Shown here one piece after another: positions 1 to 8,807 of a DNA stretch of 64,000 nt; the stretch's first letter is position 1, and each line of letters begins with the position of its first letter. The DNA is from Denitrobaculum sp965232285. GTDB taxonomy: Bacteria > Pseudomonadota > Alphaproteobacteria > Kiloniellales > Kiloniellaceae. Under the pieces are notes generated by a model, which was not told where the DNA came from, did not search any database, and saw only the letters and a list, made by a program, of their open reading frames with translations. Position numbers and translations under genes: made by a program. Location: contig CBDDPL010000004.1 in NCBI GenBank assembly GCA_965232285.1, forward strand, positions 5,952,001 through 6,016,000, written 5' to 3'.

Positions 1-1
1 C

Positions 2-139
2 GCGCCGGGCAAGACGATCCTGGAGTCGGTCGAGCAGGGCAATTTGCCGGGCGTCGGCATGACCATCATCGACGGCGTGGTGCGCAGTCAGCGCAGCCGC
101 AACACCCCGCCGGCGACCACCCTGCCGGAAATTCAATAG
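2..139 (+). CDS. C-terminal end of an unrecognised protein (cut by window start)
   Basis: An open frame runs from the window edge to a TAG stop and gives the last 45 residues of a protein, ending TTLPEIQ. The segment has no motif that I recognise. It is the only plus-strand gene here and converges on the minus-strand HAD gene, whose stop codon begins one base further on. Its reality rests only on the open frame and codon use. Confidence 0.4.
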   Translation, partial: APGKTILESVEQGNLPGVGMTIIDGVVRSQRSRNTPPATTLPEIQ

Positions 140-140
140 T

Positions 141-1100
141 TCACGTCGTTCGAACAATGAAGTCGGGAACGATACCCGACTCGGCGATGTAAGGCGCGAC
201 GGCATGGCCTTTGAAGAGGCCGTGATCGGTCACCAGCACGCTTCGAAAGCCCGCCGCGGCCCCGCCGAGCACGTCGGTGTGCAGGGTATCGCCGACCATG
301 GCGACGCGCTTTAACAGCGTGCCCGGCCGGTCACGCTCGATCCGCCGGGCGACTTCCTGAAAGGCATTGGCGAAGGGCTTGCCGAAGAACAGCGGTTCGA
401 TCCCGCTGCGGTCGGCCAGGTCGTGGGCGAAGAAGCCTGGTTCGAAGGAAAAGGTCTCTTCGAGGGGCGCCGTCAGATCCGGATTGCCCACCAGCACCGG
501 CCGCGGTTTTCTCTGCAAAGACGCCACCAGCAGTTCCTGCCGCGCTGCCGTCCAGCCGGAACTGGCCAGTAGAATAAAGCCCTCGACAGCATCGTAGGCC
601 TGCGGATCCTCCTCCAGTCGTACGGACCGGGCAGAGAGTTCTCCGATTCCGGAAACCGGCGGCGCCATGAAGCCCCAATGAAAATCCGGCGCGAAGCCGG
701 CCATATGCGTGGCCAGCACGTCCCGGCTGGCGATCACCTGGGTGGGATCGAAGCTGTAGCCGAGCCGACGGTACTTGGCCAGCGCGGCTTCGGCATTGAG
801 AGTCGCGCCGTTGGTCAGGACATAGGTGCCTTTGCCTGCGGCCTGTAGGCGCGCGATCGCATCCGGCGCGCCCGGTACGGCGGTTTCGCCAACATTGATC
901 ACCCCATAGGCATCCAGCACGAAGACGTCGAAGTGATCGGCAAGGGCCTCGAGGTTCTCCGCCTCGATGGCGCTGGCCGGAAAGGCGGCCTGCGGTAAAC
1001 GATGGCGCACGGCCTCATAGCCCGCGAAGGCCCGCTCCGTGGTCATGGGTGGAGGATTGGGCAGGCTTACGGCTTCCCTGTCGACCGGACTCGCGATCAA
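141..1100 (-). CDS. HAD superfamily hydrolase, class IIA (TIGR01459-like)
   Basis: The 319-residue protein shows the HAD phosphatase motifs: motif I as FVLDAYGVINVG near residue 60 (nucleophile Asp63), motif II as LTNGA near 95, the lysine of FFGKPF near 241, and motif III as MVGDTLHTDVLGG near 270 (Asp271, Asp276). The spacing, with a cap between motifs II and III, fits class IIA, the NagD-like sugar or nucleotide phosphatases. The substrate cannot be told. Its start overlaps the stop of the threonine aldolase gene by 4 bp, so the two are probably co-translated. The true start could be Met20, because the first 20 residues do not look conserved. Confidence 0.88.
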   Translation of the reverse strand: MIASPVDREAVSLPNPPPMTTERAFAGYEAVRHRLPQAAFPASAIEAENLEALADHFDVFVLDAYGVINVGETAVPGAPDAIARLQAAGKGTYVLTNGATLNAEAALAKYRRLGYSFDPTQVIASRDVLATHMAGFAPDFHWGFMAPPVSGIGELSARSVRLEEDPQAYDAVEGFILLASSGWTAARQELLVASLQRKPRPVLVGNPDLTAPLEETFSFEPGFFAHDLADRSGIEPLFFGKPFANAFQEVARRIERDRPGTLLKRVAMVGDTLHTDVLGGAAAGFRSVLVTDHGLFKGHAVAPYIAESGIVPDFIVRTT

Positions 1101-2203
1101 CTTCCAGCCGCCGCCAGTTTGCCGCCAGACTCTGCGAAGTAACCGCCAACCGCTCCGATGATCCTCTCGACATCCTCATCGCTGATGTCCAGGTGGGTCA
1201 CCAGGCGGATCGCGGGCCGCTGGTTGGCGAAGACGATGCCCTCGGCGGCAAGGTGGGCGATCAGGCCCTCCTGCTCCTCTTCGCGGGGGCTGACGAACAG
1301 CATATTGGTCTGCCCGGGTTCATGCCGGACCTTCAGCCCGGGGAAGCCGGCCAGGCCCTCGGCCAGGCGTTTGGCACGGGCATGGTCCTCCGCCAGCCGA
1401 TCGACGTTGTGTTCCAACGCGTAAAGGCCGCAGGCGGCCAGCACGCCGGCCTGCCGCATGGCTCCGCCCAGGATCTTTCGTGCCCGGAGCGCGCGGGCGA
1501 TGAAATCCTTCGGTCCGCAGAGCACGGAGCCGACCGGCGCACCGAGTCCCTTGGAGAGGCAGAGCGAAACCGTGTCGATCTTGCGCACCAGTTCGGCAGG
1601 CTTGCTGTTTGAGGCCACCGCCGCGTTCATCAGGCGCGCGCCGTCCAGATGGACACTCAATCCGTTTTCGTGCGCGAAGTCTGCGATGGCCTCTATGTTC
1701 TCCTGGTCCTGCACCTGTCCCGAGACGGTGTTCTCCAGGCAGACCAGGCGCGAGACCGCGTAGTGCGGATCGTCCGGCTTGATTGCCCCCGCTACGTCTT
1801 CGAGCGACATGGCGCCGCCAGCGTCAGTCGGGACCGGGCAGGGTGAGAGGCTGGCCAGCACCGCCGCGCCCGCCGCTTCGTTCTGGAAGATGTGATTGAC
1901 CTTGCCGACGATGAATTCCTCGCCGCGCTGGCAGTGGGCCATGAGGGCGGCCAGATTGCTCTGGGTGCCTGAGGGCAGGAAGAGGCCGGCCTCCTTGCCC
2001 AGCATTTCCGCGGCCCTGGCCTGGAGGCGGTGGACCGTGGGGTCCTCGTCGTAGACGTCGTCACCGACCTCGGCTTCGGCCATGACCTGGCGCATGGCGT
2101 CGGAGGGGCGGGTGACTGTGTCGCTGCGCAGGTCGATGATTCGCCGCCGGTTCCCGCCGGGCGTTTCTGGCTCTTCCCGCTTCATGCCCTCGTACATCGC
2201 CAT
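1097..2203 (-). CDS. ltaE: Low-specificity L-threonine aldolase
   Basis: This PLP enzyme splits L-threonine or L-allo-threonine into glycine and acetaldehyde. Visible family marks are DLRSDTVTRPS near residue 24, the PLP-contacting HLDGARLMNA (Asp187) and the Schiff-base lysine in SLCLSKGLGAPVGS (Lys218). Length 368 is slightly long because of about 20 extra N-terminal residues before RRIIDLRSD. Met7 is an alternative start. It lies 25 bp downstream of the oxygenase-like gene and overlaps the HAD gene by 4 bp, so the three minus-strand genes probably form one transcript. Confidence 0.93.
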   Translation of the reverse strand: MAMYEGMKREEPETPGGNRRRIIDLRSDTVTRPSDAMRQVMAEAEVGDDVYDEDPTVHRLQARAAEMLGKEAGLFLPSGTQSNLAALMAHCQRGEEFIVGKVNHIFQNEAAGAAVLASLSPCPVPTDAGGAMSLEDVAGAIKPDDPHYAVSRLVCLENTVSGQVQDQENIEAIADFAHENGLSVHLDGARLMNAAVASNSKPAELVRKIDTVSLCLSKGLGAPVGSVLCGPKDFIARALRARKILGGAMRQAGVLAACGLYALEHNVDRLAEDHARAKRLAEGLAGFPGLKVRHEPGQTNMLFVSPREEEQEGLIAHLAAEGIVFANQRPAIRLVTHLDISDEDVERIIGAVGGYFAESGGKLAAAGS

Positions 2204-2228
2204 GGACTGTCTGTTCCTCGATCTCTTT

Positions 2229-2888
2229 TCAGGTGGGGAGGGCGGCGACCACGTGGACCCGATGGCTCTCGCCCCCGTTCAGGGCGGTATGATAGCCGCG
2301 CGTGTCGGTAAAATACACCGATCCGTCGGCCGGAAGGTGGGTCACATGGTGATTGACGATGAAGAGCGCGCCCGGGTTGGTGATGATCGGGATGTGCAGC
2401 CGCGGCTCCGGGTCCCGGTGCCAGGAGTTGCAGTTGTAGGTGCCCTTGGACAGCACCCGCATGCGCCCGATGGGAAAGCGTTTCACCAGTTCCCGATGCA
2501 CCTCTTCGAAGTAGGTGCCGGCGAAGGTGGGTACGAATTCGCTGAAGGCCTCTTCGTCCACGATCTCCTCGCGGGAAACCTCCTGGTAGCTGTCGTCGAC
2601 CCGGGTATAGAAGCGGCCCGAGAGATCGTTCGGCGTTTCCACCTCGACCCCGGGCCGCCGGGTCAGGGAAAAGGCCCCGAAACCCTTGGCCAGATCGCCC
2701 TTGAATTCGACCCGCTCGAGCGCCTGTGTCAGGGCCTCCCGGAGCCTGCCGATATCGAACTTCAGATCGAGCCTCCCGATGCCCGGTCCCGGCAGGAAGT
2801 TGGCCACGGACTCGGTGTCCGGCCGCTCGGCGAGCCAGGCCTTCATGGCCGCGGCGTCCCGTTCAATGCTCTGGGCTGAGGTCAGCAT
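2229..2888 (-). CDS. Aspartyl/asparaginyl beta-hydroxylase-like 2-oxoglutarate oxygenase
   Basis: The C-terminal half of this 219-residue protein carries a double-stranded beta-helix iron site: NSWHRDPEPRLHIPI gives H157-x-D159, a distal His at YHTALN (His200), and SHRVHVV (Arg210) fits the residue that holds 2-oxoglutarate. This pattern matches the Asp_Arg_Hydrox/AspH-like family. The N-terminal half has no clear motif. It is first in a three-gene minus-strand run with ltaE and the HAD gene. Its substrate, protein residue or small molecule, is unknown. Confidence 0.72.
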   Translation of the reverse strand: MLTSAQSIERDAAAMKAWLAERPDTESVANFLPGPGIGRLDLKFDIGRLREALTQALERVEFKGDLAKGFGAFSLTRRPGVEVETPNDLSGRFYTRVDDSYQEVSREEIVDEEAFSEFVPTFAGTYFEEVHRELVKRFPIGRMRVLSKGTYNCNSWHRDPEPRLHIPIITNPGALFIVNHHVTHLPADGSVYFTDTRGYHTALNGGESHRVHVVAALPT

Positions 2889-3010
2889 GCGTCGCGCGCT
2901 CCCGTCTTTGCGCTGAGGATCCTGACCAGATTGATCCCCAGGACGACGCGGATCGCAAGCGTGAAAAGCGACCCCTACTTGTCTTTGCGGGTAAAGGCTT
3001 GGTCAGAGGA

Positions 3011-3046
3011 AGGGGGCCGGTGCCGTGCCGCACCCCCCTCCTGTTT
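3011..3046 (-). terminator. GC-rich hairpin after the peroxidase gene
   Basis: A G-run and a C-run face each other (AGGAGGGGGG and CCCCCTTCCT on the minus strand) about 20 bp after the peroxidase stop codon. There is no T-tract, so termination is only suggested. Confidence 0.3.
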
Positions 3047-3062
3047 CCCGCAACCGCTCCCG

Positions 3063-5198
3063 TCAGATCAGCAGGAAGTCGCTTTCGTTGAGATCCACCA
3101 GGTCGAAGCGTTCCAGGGTGATCGATCCGGCCTCTCCAAAATCCACCACCGTATCCTTGCCCTCCTGGACCGCGGCGCCGAGGATGTCGCTTTCGGTCGC
3201 GAAGAGATCGCTCTCCACCAGGATCAGATCGTCATCACCCCGCCCGGCGTTGAAATCTGAGATCACGTCGTCGCCGAAGAGACCGGTGAAGATGAAGCTG
3301 TCACCGTCCTTGCCGCCGACTAGCAGGTCGTTGCCGGCCCCACCGTCGAGGGAGTCGGAACCGGCGCCGCCCTCCAACTGATCGTTGCCTTCGCCGCCGG
3401 ACAACAAGTCGTCGCCCTCCAGGCCCAGAATCAGATCGCTCGGCAGGGTGCCCGTCAGTTCGTCGTCGCCCTCAGTGCCGCCAATCCGATTGTAGGCCAG
3501 CATGGCGCTCTCCTGGATCGACTCGATATCGCTGTTCCGCTCGATCACATCGGCCAGGCTGATATCCCAGAGGGCCTCGAGCTGGTCATCAGGCAGGTCC
3601 GAACCTTCGCTCCAAAAGGGGTCGCCATCGCGCAGGCGTTCGAACTGATCGATGATGACCGTGGCAAAGAGTTCGCCGACGATGCCACCGCCCGTTGGGT
3701 CTTCGGCCAGGCCGCCGATCCAGGCGTCCACCAGATTCACGTCGCCGTAGACCTCTTCCAGTGCGTCGGCCAGTGCCGCATCCGAGGTGATATCGCCGAA
3801 GTCCTCGGCCCGCGTCAGGCCGACCGCTTCGCGCAGGTCGTTGTAGGTCGGCACCCCGAGATCGCGGCCACGTTCGATGTTCAGCACCGCCAGATCCAGG
3901 CCGCCCTCGCCGGGCGCGCCGAAGAGGGCGGAGCGCACATCCTCGACGATCTGCGTGTCCAGTTCCTGCGCTGTCCCATCGGCCAGGCCACGCAGGATCG
4001 GATCGATCCCGCCGTTCCCGGTGATCTCTTCCGGCGAGAAGAAGGCGTCACGCAGCGAGAGGTTGCCCGCGGCGATCACCGAGCCGTCCTCCTCGAGCCG
4101 CTGGATCTCCGGCGATAGCAGACTATGGCCGAGCCGGAAAACCGCGGTCGAGAACTCCACGGAGATGCCTGTATTGACCGTGGGGTCGTAGCCTTCGTAG
4201 GCGGCGATGGCGTCCTCCCCGACCAGCAGCGGCAGGAACTCGTTGTAGGTGATGGCCTGGATCTCTGCTTCCACCATCTGACGGGCCGCCTGGTAGAGCT
4301 CGTCGTCGCTCAGGCTGGGGTCCTGTTTGGCCAGCTTGTCGACCCAGCGGTTATGCTCGCGGGGAAAGAGCGTCTGCATGGAGGTCAGCGCGACGTTTTC
4401 CCCGGCCCGTACATCGCCGGCCAGCACATTACCGCCTTCCGTGATCAGCAGCAGATCCTCGTCATCCAACAGCAATTTGCCGCCCTCGCCGCGCAGGGCT
4501 TCGGCCGTTTCTGCGTCTGAGCCGTAGACCATGGAGGCGTCGATGAAGGCCGTGATCTCATTCTCAAATTCCCGCGGCGTGGTCTCGCCCGTGCCTTCGA
4601 CCGGATCGACCCGGAAGAAGGGGATGATGGCATCGCCTTCACCGGCCGGATCGAAGGCCGGGTCGCCCGCCGGCACTGCAACCGGCGTGAACTCGCTTTC
4701 ACCGGCTTCCGTCAGGTCGATGTCATGGTCGAGGAACTGCCCCCAGGCCCAGAAGAGATCGCTCAGGCCGAAGGAACTGGGGTTGTCATCTTCCTGCTGG
4801 ACCACCGCGTTGCTGATCTCGCGTGCGTTCGGCAGATCTTCGGAAACCGCACCGATCCCATCGGCATAGCGCGCCTCGTCGAGCCGCAGCAGCGTTTGGC
4901 CCGTCGCGCCCCAGTCCGGTTGATCCGGGTTGGAGCCGGCGCCGTCAACGGGCCTGGGCTCCAGCAGCGTGACCTCTTCGCCGTCCCGCCGGCCGCCTCT
5001 TCCCGGGCCTTCGCCGGGCTCGTTGTCGCGGCTTTGCCTGCCGCGCTCGTTTCCACCGTCGTCTCGCCTCTCGCCGCCGCGGCGGCCGTTTCGTTCCTCG
5101 AAGTTGAGCAGCGGCTCTTCATTCCCTGCAGTGCTTCCCGGGTCGAGGGCGGCGTCCGAAATCCGACCCGTCTCTGCAGTCTTCTCTGCCCTTCGCAT
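3063..5198 (-). CDS. Animal-type heme peroxidase with C-terminal RTX calcium-binding repeats
   Basis: A 711-residue protein of the animal/peroxidasin-like heme peroxidase family. The distal site is WGQFLDHDIDLT (His about 158), the proximal site RLGHSLLSPEI (His about 358), and the conserved LNIERGRDLGVPTYNDLR follows. A low-complexity Arg/Gly/Asp/Glu region of about 50 residues precedes the catalytic domain. Near residues 590-650 there are nonapeptide repeats of the GGxGxD type (LSGGEGNDQLEGGAGSD), followed by an acidic/hydrophobic tail, as in proteins exported by type I secretion. There is no Sec signal peptide. The ATG at 5198 is preferred over the one at 5264 because AAGGAGAT lies 6 bases upstream of it. 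No type I secretion genes are seen nearby. Confidence 0.9.
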   Translation of the reverse strand: MRRAEKTAETGRISDAALDPGSTAGNEEPLLNFEERNGRRGGERRDDGGNERGRQSRDNEPGEGPGRGGRRDGEEVTLLEPRPVDGAGSNPDQPDWGATGQTLLRLDEARYADGIGAVSEDLPNAREISNAVVQQEDDNPSSFGLSDLFWAWGQFLDHDIDLTEAGESEFTPVAVPAGDPAFDPAGEGDAIIPFFRVDPVEGTGETTPREFENEITAFIDASMVYGSDAETAEALRGEGGKLLLDDEDLLLITEGGNVLAGDVRAGENVALTSMQTLFPREHNRWVDKLAKQDPSLSDDELYQAARQMVEAEIQAITYNEFLPLLVGEDAIAAYEGYDPTVNTGISVEFSTAVFRLGHSLLSPEIQRLEEDGSVIAAGNLSLRDAFFSPEEITGNGGIDPILRGLADGTAQELDTQIVEDVRSALFGAPGEGGLDLAVLNIERGRDLGVPTYNDLREAVGLTRAEDFGDITSDAALADALEEVYGDVNLVDAWIGGLAEDPTGGGIVGELFATVIIDQFERLRDGDPFWSEGSDLPDDQLEALWDISLADVIERNSDIESIQESAMLAYNRIGGTEGDDELTGTLPSDLILGLEGDDLLSGGEGNDQLEGGAGSDSLDGGAGNDLLVGGKDGDSFIFTGLFGDDVISDFNAGRGDDDLILVESDLFATESDILGAAVQEGKDTVVDFGEAGSITLERFDLVDLNESDFLLI

Positions 5199-5371
5199 CA
5201 ATTCATCTCCTTCGCATAGCGTCTGACTGAACTCGCCGCGACTCCTGCCGCGCCGAACGAACACGCCGGGCCGCTGTTATGCGTCAGTCGAATGAAATGA
5301 AGCTGAAAGGGGCTTTCAGGTTGGCTTCAGGTTTGCGTGATGGTTTTCCGCCCTTGCCTGATACTTCACGC

Positions 5372-6211
5372 CTAGTGAGAGAGGAATAGCGGGACCGGAG
5401 AGGTCTTGATCAACTGCAGGGCATTCTTGCCGAAGCGCTGACGCATCAGGATCTTGCGGTAGCTGCTGCCCAGCACGATCACGCCGGCCTCGCTGCGCGC
5501 CGCCATCTCCAACAGACTGTCCGCGACTTCGCCCTCCATCTGGGTCACGCTCGGATTGAGACCGTGAAGGCGGCAGTAGTCGGCCGCTTCCTGCAGGATT
5601 GTCTCCGCCGGCTCGCCGCTCTTGGGCCCTCCTACGCAGACGATCTGCACCTCGATTCCCGGCCAAAGCGACATCTGCGCGAACTGCTTCATCGCCTTCG
5701 CCGATTCCGGTGAGCCGTTGTAGGCGATCACCGCCGAGCGCACCGGTTTCATGTCCTCCGTTACCGCGAGGATCGGCCGCACGCCCTTGGCGATCAGCTT
5801 CAGCAGGGCATTCTGCACATCCGGCAGCACGCCGTAATCGAACCATCCGCGCACGCCCAGGACGCAGAGATCCTGATAGCGCCAGTTGGAGGTCAGCACC
5901 TCCAGCGGATCGCCTTCGGCGCGGAGGGCGTGCATCGGCACTCCGGCCTCCGCGCAGGCCGATTCCAGTTTTTCGAGTGCTTGTTCATCCAGCTTGTGGC
6001 TGCGCGCGATCCGCTGTTCCCGCAGGTTCTGGGCGTATTTGGCCGCTCCGATCGGTACCGGGCCCAGCGCCGAGAGGCGATCCACGTCCACGACCGAGAC
6101 GGCGCTGATTTCCGCGCCGTGCTTTTGCGCCAGATCGACGCTGGCCGCGATTTTCGCTGGCAGGGCGGGGGTGCCGGCGATGCCGACCAGTATGCGCTTG
6201 AGCATCTTCAT
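5372..6211 (-). CDS. Universal stress protein with two UspA domains
   Basis: The 279-residue protein is two Usp folds in tandem. The first begins ILVGIAGTPALPAKI; the second begins near residue 155 at SAVIAYNGSPESAKAM and ends with VIVLGSSYRK and LIKTSPVPLFL, a G-x2-G/S nucleotide-binding style loop. Tandem Usp proteins act in the cytosol during starvation, oxygen limitation and respiratory stress. It lies 45 bp downstream of the alcohol dehydrogenase on the same strand, so both may be controlled from the FNR-type box at 7399. Confidence 0.88.
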   Translation of the reverse strand: MKMLKRILVGIAGTPALPAKIAASVDLAQKHGAEISAVSVVDVDRLSALGPVPIGAAKYAQNLREQRIARSHKLDEQALEKLESACAEAGVPMHALRAEGDPLEVLTSNWRYQDLCVLGVRGWFDYGVLPDVQNALLKLIAKGVRPILAVTEDMKPVRSAVIAYNGSPESAKAMKQFAQMSLWPGIEVQIVCVGGPKSGEPAETILQEAADYCRLHGLNPSVTQMEGEVADSLLEMAARSEAGVIVLGSSYRKILMRQRFGKNALQLIKTSPVPLFLSH

Positions 6212-6256
6212 TCCTCCAGTCTTTGAGATGGTTTCTGTTCAGTCGTCTTCCCCGGA

Positions 6257-7333
6257 TCAGGGGGTGATCGCCACCTTCAGCACGCCGTCGCGCTGGTTCG
6301 CGAAGAGCTCATAGGCCTCTTCGATCTGATCCAGGCTGTAGCGGTGAGTGATCAGCGGTTTCAAGTCGACACGCCCGGATTCGATGCTGTTCATGAGGCG
6401 GCGCATGCGTTCCTTGCCGCCCGGGCAGAGGGAGGTGACGATCTTGTGGTCGCCCAGGCCGGCATGGAAAGCTGAGAGAGGAATCGTGAGGTCCTCCGCA
6501 TAGACGCCCAGGCTGGAGAGGGTGCCGCCCGGCTTCAGGACCTTGAGGCATTGCTGGAAGGTCGTCTGCAGCCCCAGGGCCTCGATGGCCACATCCACGC
6601 CGCGGCCGCCGGTCAGGCGCAGGATCTCTTCGACCGGGTCCTGCTTGCTGAAATCGACGACGATATCGGCGCCGGTGCGTCTGGCCATCTCTGCCCTCTC
6701 CGGCAGGGCCTCGACCGCGATGATCGTGCTGGCGCCGCGCAGCTTCGCACCGGCGGTGGCGCAGAGTCCGATCGGCCCCTGAGCGAAGACCGCCACCGTA
6801 TCGCCGATCTGGATATTGCCGGATTCGGCGCCGGCGAAACCGGTCGACATGATATCGGGGCACATCAACACCTCTTCGTCGCTCAGGCCGTCGGGCACCG
6901 GCGCCAGATTCGCCATGGCGTCCGGCACCAGCAGGTACTCGGCCTGTGATCCGTCGATCGTGTTACCGAAGCGCCAGCCGCCCATCGGCTTCAGGCCATG
7001 CGCGGCGCTCTGACCGTCCTGGGCGCAGAGCCCGTCGAGGCAGGCATTGGAGTAACCGCTGGGGCAGATCGCGCCGGCGATCACCCGCTGGCCTTCATGA
7101 TAACCCTCCACGTTTGCACCCAGCTTTTCGATCACGCCGACCGGCTCGTGCCCGACGGTCAGGCCCCGTTCCACCGGATATTCGCCCTTGAGGATGTGAA
7201 CGTCCGTCCCACAGATCGTGGTCAGGGTGATGCGGACCAGGGCGTCGTTCGGCCCGACGTCGGGGAGCGGTTTGTCGTCGAGAACAATGCGGCCCGGTTC
7301 AATGAAAAGCGCGGCGGTCATCATGGTCGGCAT
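6257..7333 (-). CDS. Zinc-dependent secondary alcohol dehydrogenase
   Basis: A 358-residue MDR-family oxidoreductase. Catalytic zinc ligands fit Cys41 (TICGTDVH), His62 (VGHEP) and Asp160 (CPDIMSTGF). The Asp ligand and lack of a four-Cys structural zinc lobe resemble the Thermoanaerobacter/Clostridium secondary alcohol dehydrogenases. The Rossmann loop is AQGPIGLCA. It would interconvert a secondary alcohol or aldehyde with NAD(P). The ATG at 7333 is chosen because AGGAG lies upstream at a good distance; the ATG 30 bp earlier has no ribosome binding site. The perfect FNR-type box about 70 bp upstream suggests induction when oxygen is low. Confidence 0.86.
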   Translation of the reverse strand: MPTMMTAALFIEPGRIVLDDKPLPDVGPNDALVRITLTTICGTDVHILKGEYPVERGLTVGHEPVGVIEKLGANVEGYHEGQRVIAGAICPSGYSNACLDGLCAQDGQSAAHGLKPMGGWRFGNTIDGSQAEYLLVPDAMANLAPVPDGLSDEEVLMCPDIMSTGFAGAESGNIQIGDTVAVFAQGPIGLCATAGAKLRGASTIIAVEALPERAEMARRTGADIVVDFSKQDPVEEILRLTGGRGVDVAIEALGLQTTFQQCLKVLKPGGTLSSLGVYAEDLTIPLSAFHAGLGDHKIVTSLCPGGKERMRRLMNSIESGRVDLKPLITHRYSLDQIEEAYELFANQRDGVLKVAITP

Positions 7334-7398
7334 GGCTGTCGGCTCCTGTTGAATGCCTGTCATCCATGCCAGTTTGCGCTAAAGTATGTTTATTGACT

Positions 7399-7412
7399 TT
7401 GATTTCGATCAA
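7399..7412. promoter_or_regulatory. FNR/Anr/FixK-type binding site
   Basis: TTGATTTCGATCAA matches the family consensus TTGAT-N4-ATCAA in all ten fixed positions. It lies between the divergent alcohol dehydrogenase (minus) and helix-turn-helix gene (plus), about 66 bp from each start codon, so it could serve either or both. On the plus side TGTTAT at 7437-7442 is a possible -10 box about 34 bp from the centre of the site. Confidence 0.65.
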
Positions 7413-7432
7413 ACTAAGCTATTTACGCCAGA

Positions 7433-7445
7433 TCAATGTTATTGA
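7433..7445. promoter_or_regulatory. Small inverted repeat upstream of the HTH gene
   Basis: TCAAT-GTT-ATTGA is a perfect 5-bp inverted repeat with a 3-bp centre, 27 bp upstream of the helix-turn-helix start codon. It could be an operator for that protein. Short palindromes of this size also occur by chance in AT-rich promoters. Confidence 0.25.
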
Positions 7446-7471
7446 CGTTTTAACGAAGGAGACAGGCGGAG

Positions 7472-7681
7472 ATGCTCAGCCGTCCCTTTTTCACGATCCA
7501 GGAGATTTCGGAGCTGCTGAAGATCAGCGAGGTGACCGTGCGCGGTTGGGTTCACCAGCGCGAGCTGCGCGCCGTGCGTTTCGGCCGCGAGTTCCGCGTC
7601 GCCGCCAAGGATCTGGAAGCCTTCGTGGATGCCCATGTTCTGGAGCCTGCACCGCCGCGCAAAGGCTCCCCGGTCAAATGA
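7472..7681 (+). CDS. Small helix-turn-helix DNA-binding protein (excisionase/MerR-like HTH_17)
   Basis: A 69-residue protein made almost wholly of one winged helix-turn-helix: FTIQEISELLKISEVTVRGW then a wing RAVRFGREFRVAAKDLEAF. This is the excisionase-family layout also used by many small chromosomal regulators. No integrase or attachment site is nearby, so a phage role is not supported. AAGGAG lies upstream of the ATG. It is divergent from the alcohol dehydrogenase and shares its FNR-boxed promoter region, so it may regulate that gene. Confidence 0.8.
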   Translation: MLSRPFFTIQEISELLKISEVTVRGWVHQRELRAVRFGREFRVAAKDLEAFVDAHVLEPAPPRKGSPVK

Positions 7682-7703
7682 TCTCGAATGACTGAAACAG
7701 GCT

Positions 7704-8585
7704 CTAAAGACCCAATAGAGAGAGATCCAATGCACCGTCACTTTGCGGCGGGCACCAGTAATAGCCGCCGGTGACAGGGCGGCTGATACGGAAGAGGCCG
7801 TCGATGATGCCGTCTTCCGCGCCGGTCATGCGTTTCAACTGCGCCTCGAAGGCCTCGAAGGACTTGCCGAAGGCCGAGAAGTACAGTCCCGCGCCTTCGC
7901 CGTTCGACCAGGGCATGGAGCGCCGCAGCAGGAAGGCCTCCGGATCGAAACTCTCCTGCGCGGTGCGCTTCACGTGGGCCGAGGCGGGGGAACCTTCGAA
8001 CTCCACATTGTCCGACAGCCGCCGGCCGATGATGTTGTCCTTGTCGTCCTGTGTCAGGCTGTCAAAGTGGTCGAAGTCGTGGAGCCACTGCTGGGCGGCG
8101 ACGAAGCTGGAACCTTCGAGCCCCGGCCCGGCGTCCTGAAGAATGGCCGCTTCGACCGCGTCTTCGCCTTCCGGGTTTTCCGTTCCGTCCTCGTAGCCGG
8201 TTAAATCGAGCCCGCTCTTATAGCGGAAGGCCTCAACGCTTCGGACACAGCGGAAGCCTGCGCTGACCGCCATCGTAAAGTCGCGGGCGGCATGCAGCAC
8301 CTCGCCCCGGTCCTCGCCCGTCACCCAGCACCAGAGGTCGGCCTGGGTCGAGGGCACCTCGCAGCCGGGGCCGCTCATGGCCGGAAAGGCGCGCAGAAGA
8401 TCGATCGGGCTCCCGGCAGCCTGCGCCAGCCCGCAGCCGAGCCCGACGACCCGCTTCTGGCCATCCGGCAGTTTCGTGAGAGCCGAGAGGCCGGCGCGCG
8501 GATCGCTGTCGGGCAAGGTCACGAACTCAAGATAGCGGGCATGGGAAGGAACGGGCGCAAGAATTCCCGGTTGCGGTGCACTCAC
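7704..8585 (-). CDS. DyP-type heme peroxidase (YfeX-like)
   Basis: A 293-residue dye-decolorizing-type peroxidase. The family GxxDG motif is seen in LTGYEDGTENP (Asp about 133), and the proximal heme histidine fits SPASAHVKRT (His about 204). QWLHDFDHF and IIGRRLSDNVE are also family-typical. I chose the GTG at 8585 because GGAGAG lies 6 bases upstream and the family N-terminus (PQPGILAP) follows at once. The longer frame to 8813 adds 76 low-quality residues and would overlap the divergent lemA gene. There is no Tat or Sec signal, so it is probably cytosolic. Confidence 0.88.
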   Translation of the reverse strand: MSAPQPGILAPVPSHARYLEFVTLPDSDPRAGLSALTKLPDGQKRVVGLGCGLAQAAGSPIDLLRAFPAMSGPGCEVPSTQADLWCWVTGEDRGEVLHAARDFTMAVSAGFRCVRSVEAFRYKSGLDLTGYEDGTENPEGEDAVEAAILQDAGPGLEGSSFVAAQQWLHDFDHFDSLTQDDKDNIIGRRLSDNVEFEGSPASAHVKRTAQESFDPEAFLLRRSMPWSNGEGAGLYFSAFGKSFEAFEAQLKRMTGAEDGIIDGLFRISRPVTGGYYWCPPQSDGALDLSLLGL

Positions 8586-8807
8586 AGTCTCTCTCCAAGA
8601 TCTCTGCGGCTGGTTGCTGCCGGAAGATTTGGAGGGATTCGGCGGGGATATGCAACTGAATTTGTGCCGCTCCGGGCATCTGGAGGATTGGGCGGTGAGA
8701 GGCTGCGTCATAAAAGCCTTTTTCAGGGAAGACTGCTCGGAAAGGTAGAATTCCGGCAAAGCTGGTGATAGGTTTCGGCGCAACTCATCGCTGGAAAGAA
8801 GAGCTTT

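Noticed and set aside
7472..7681. Excisionase-like protein as a sign of an integrated element
   Set aside because: No integrase, attachment-site repeats or other mobile genes are nearby. Small HTH proteins of this type are often ordinary regulators.
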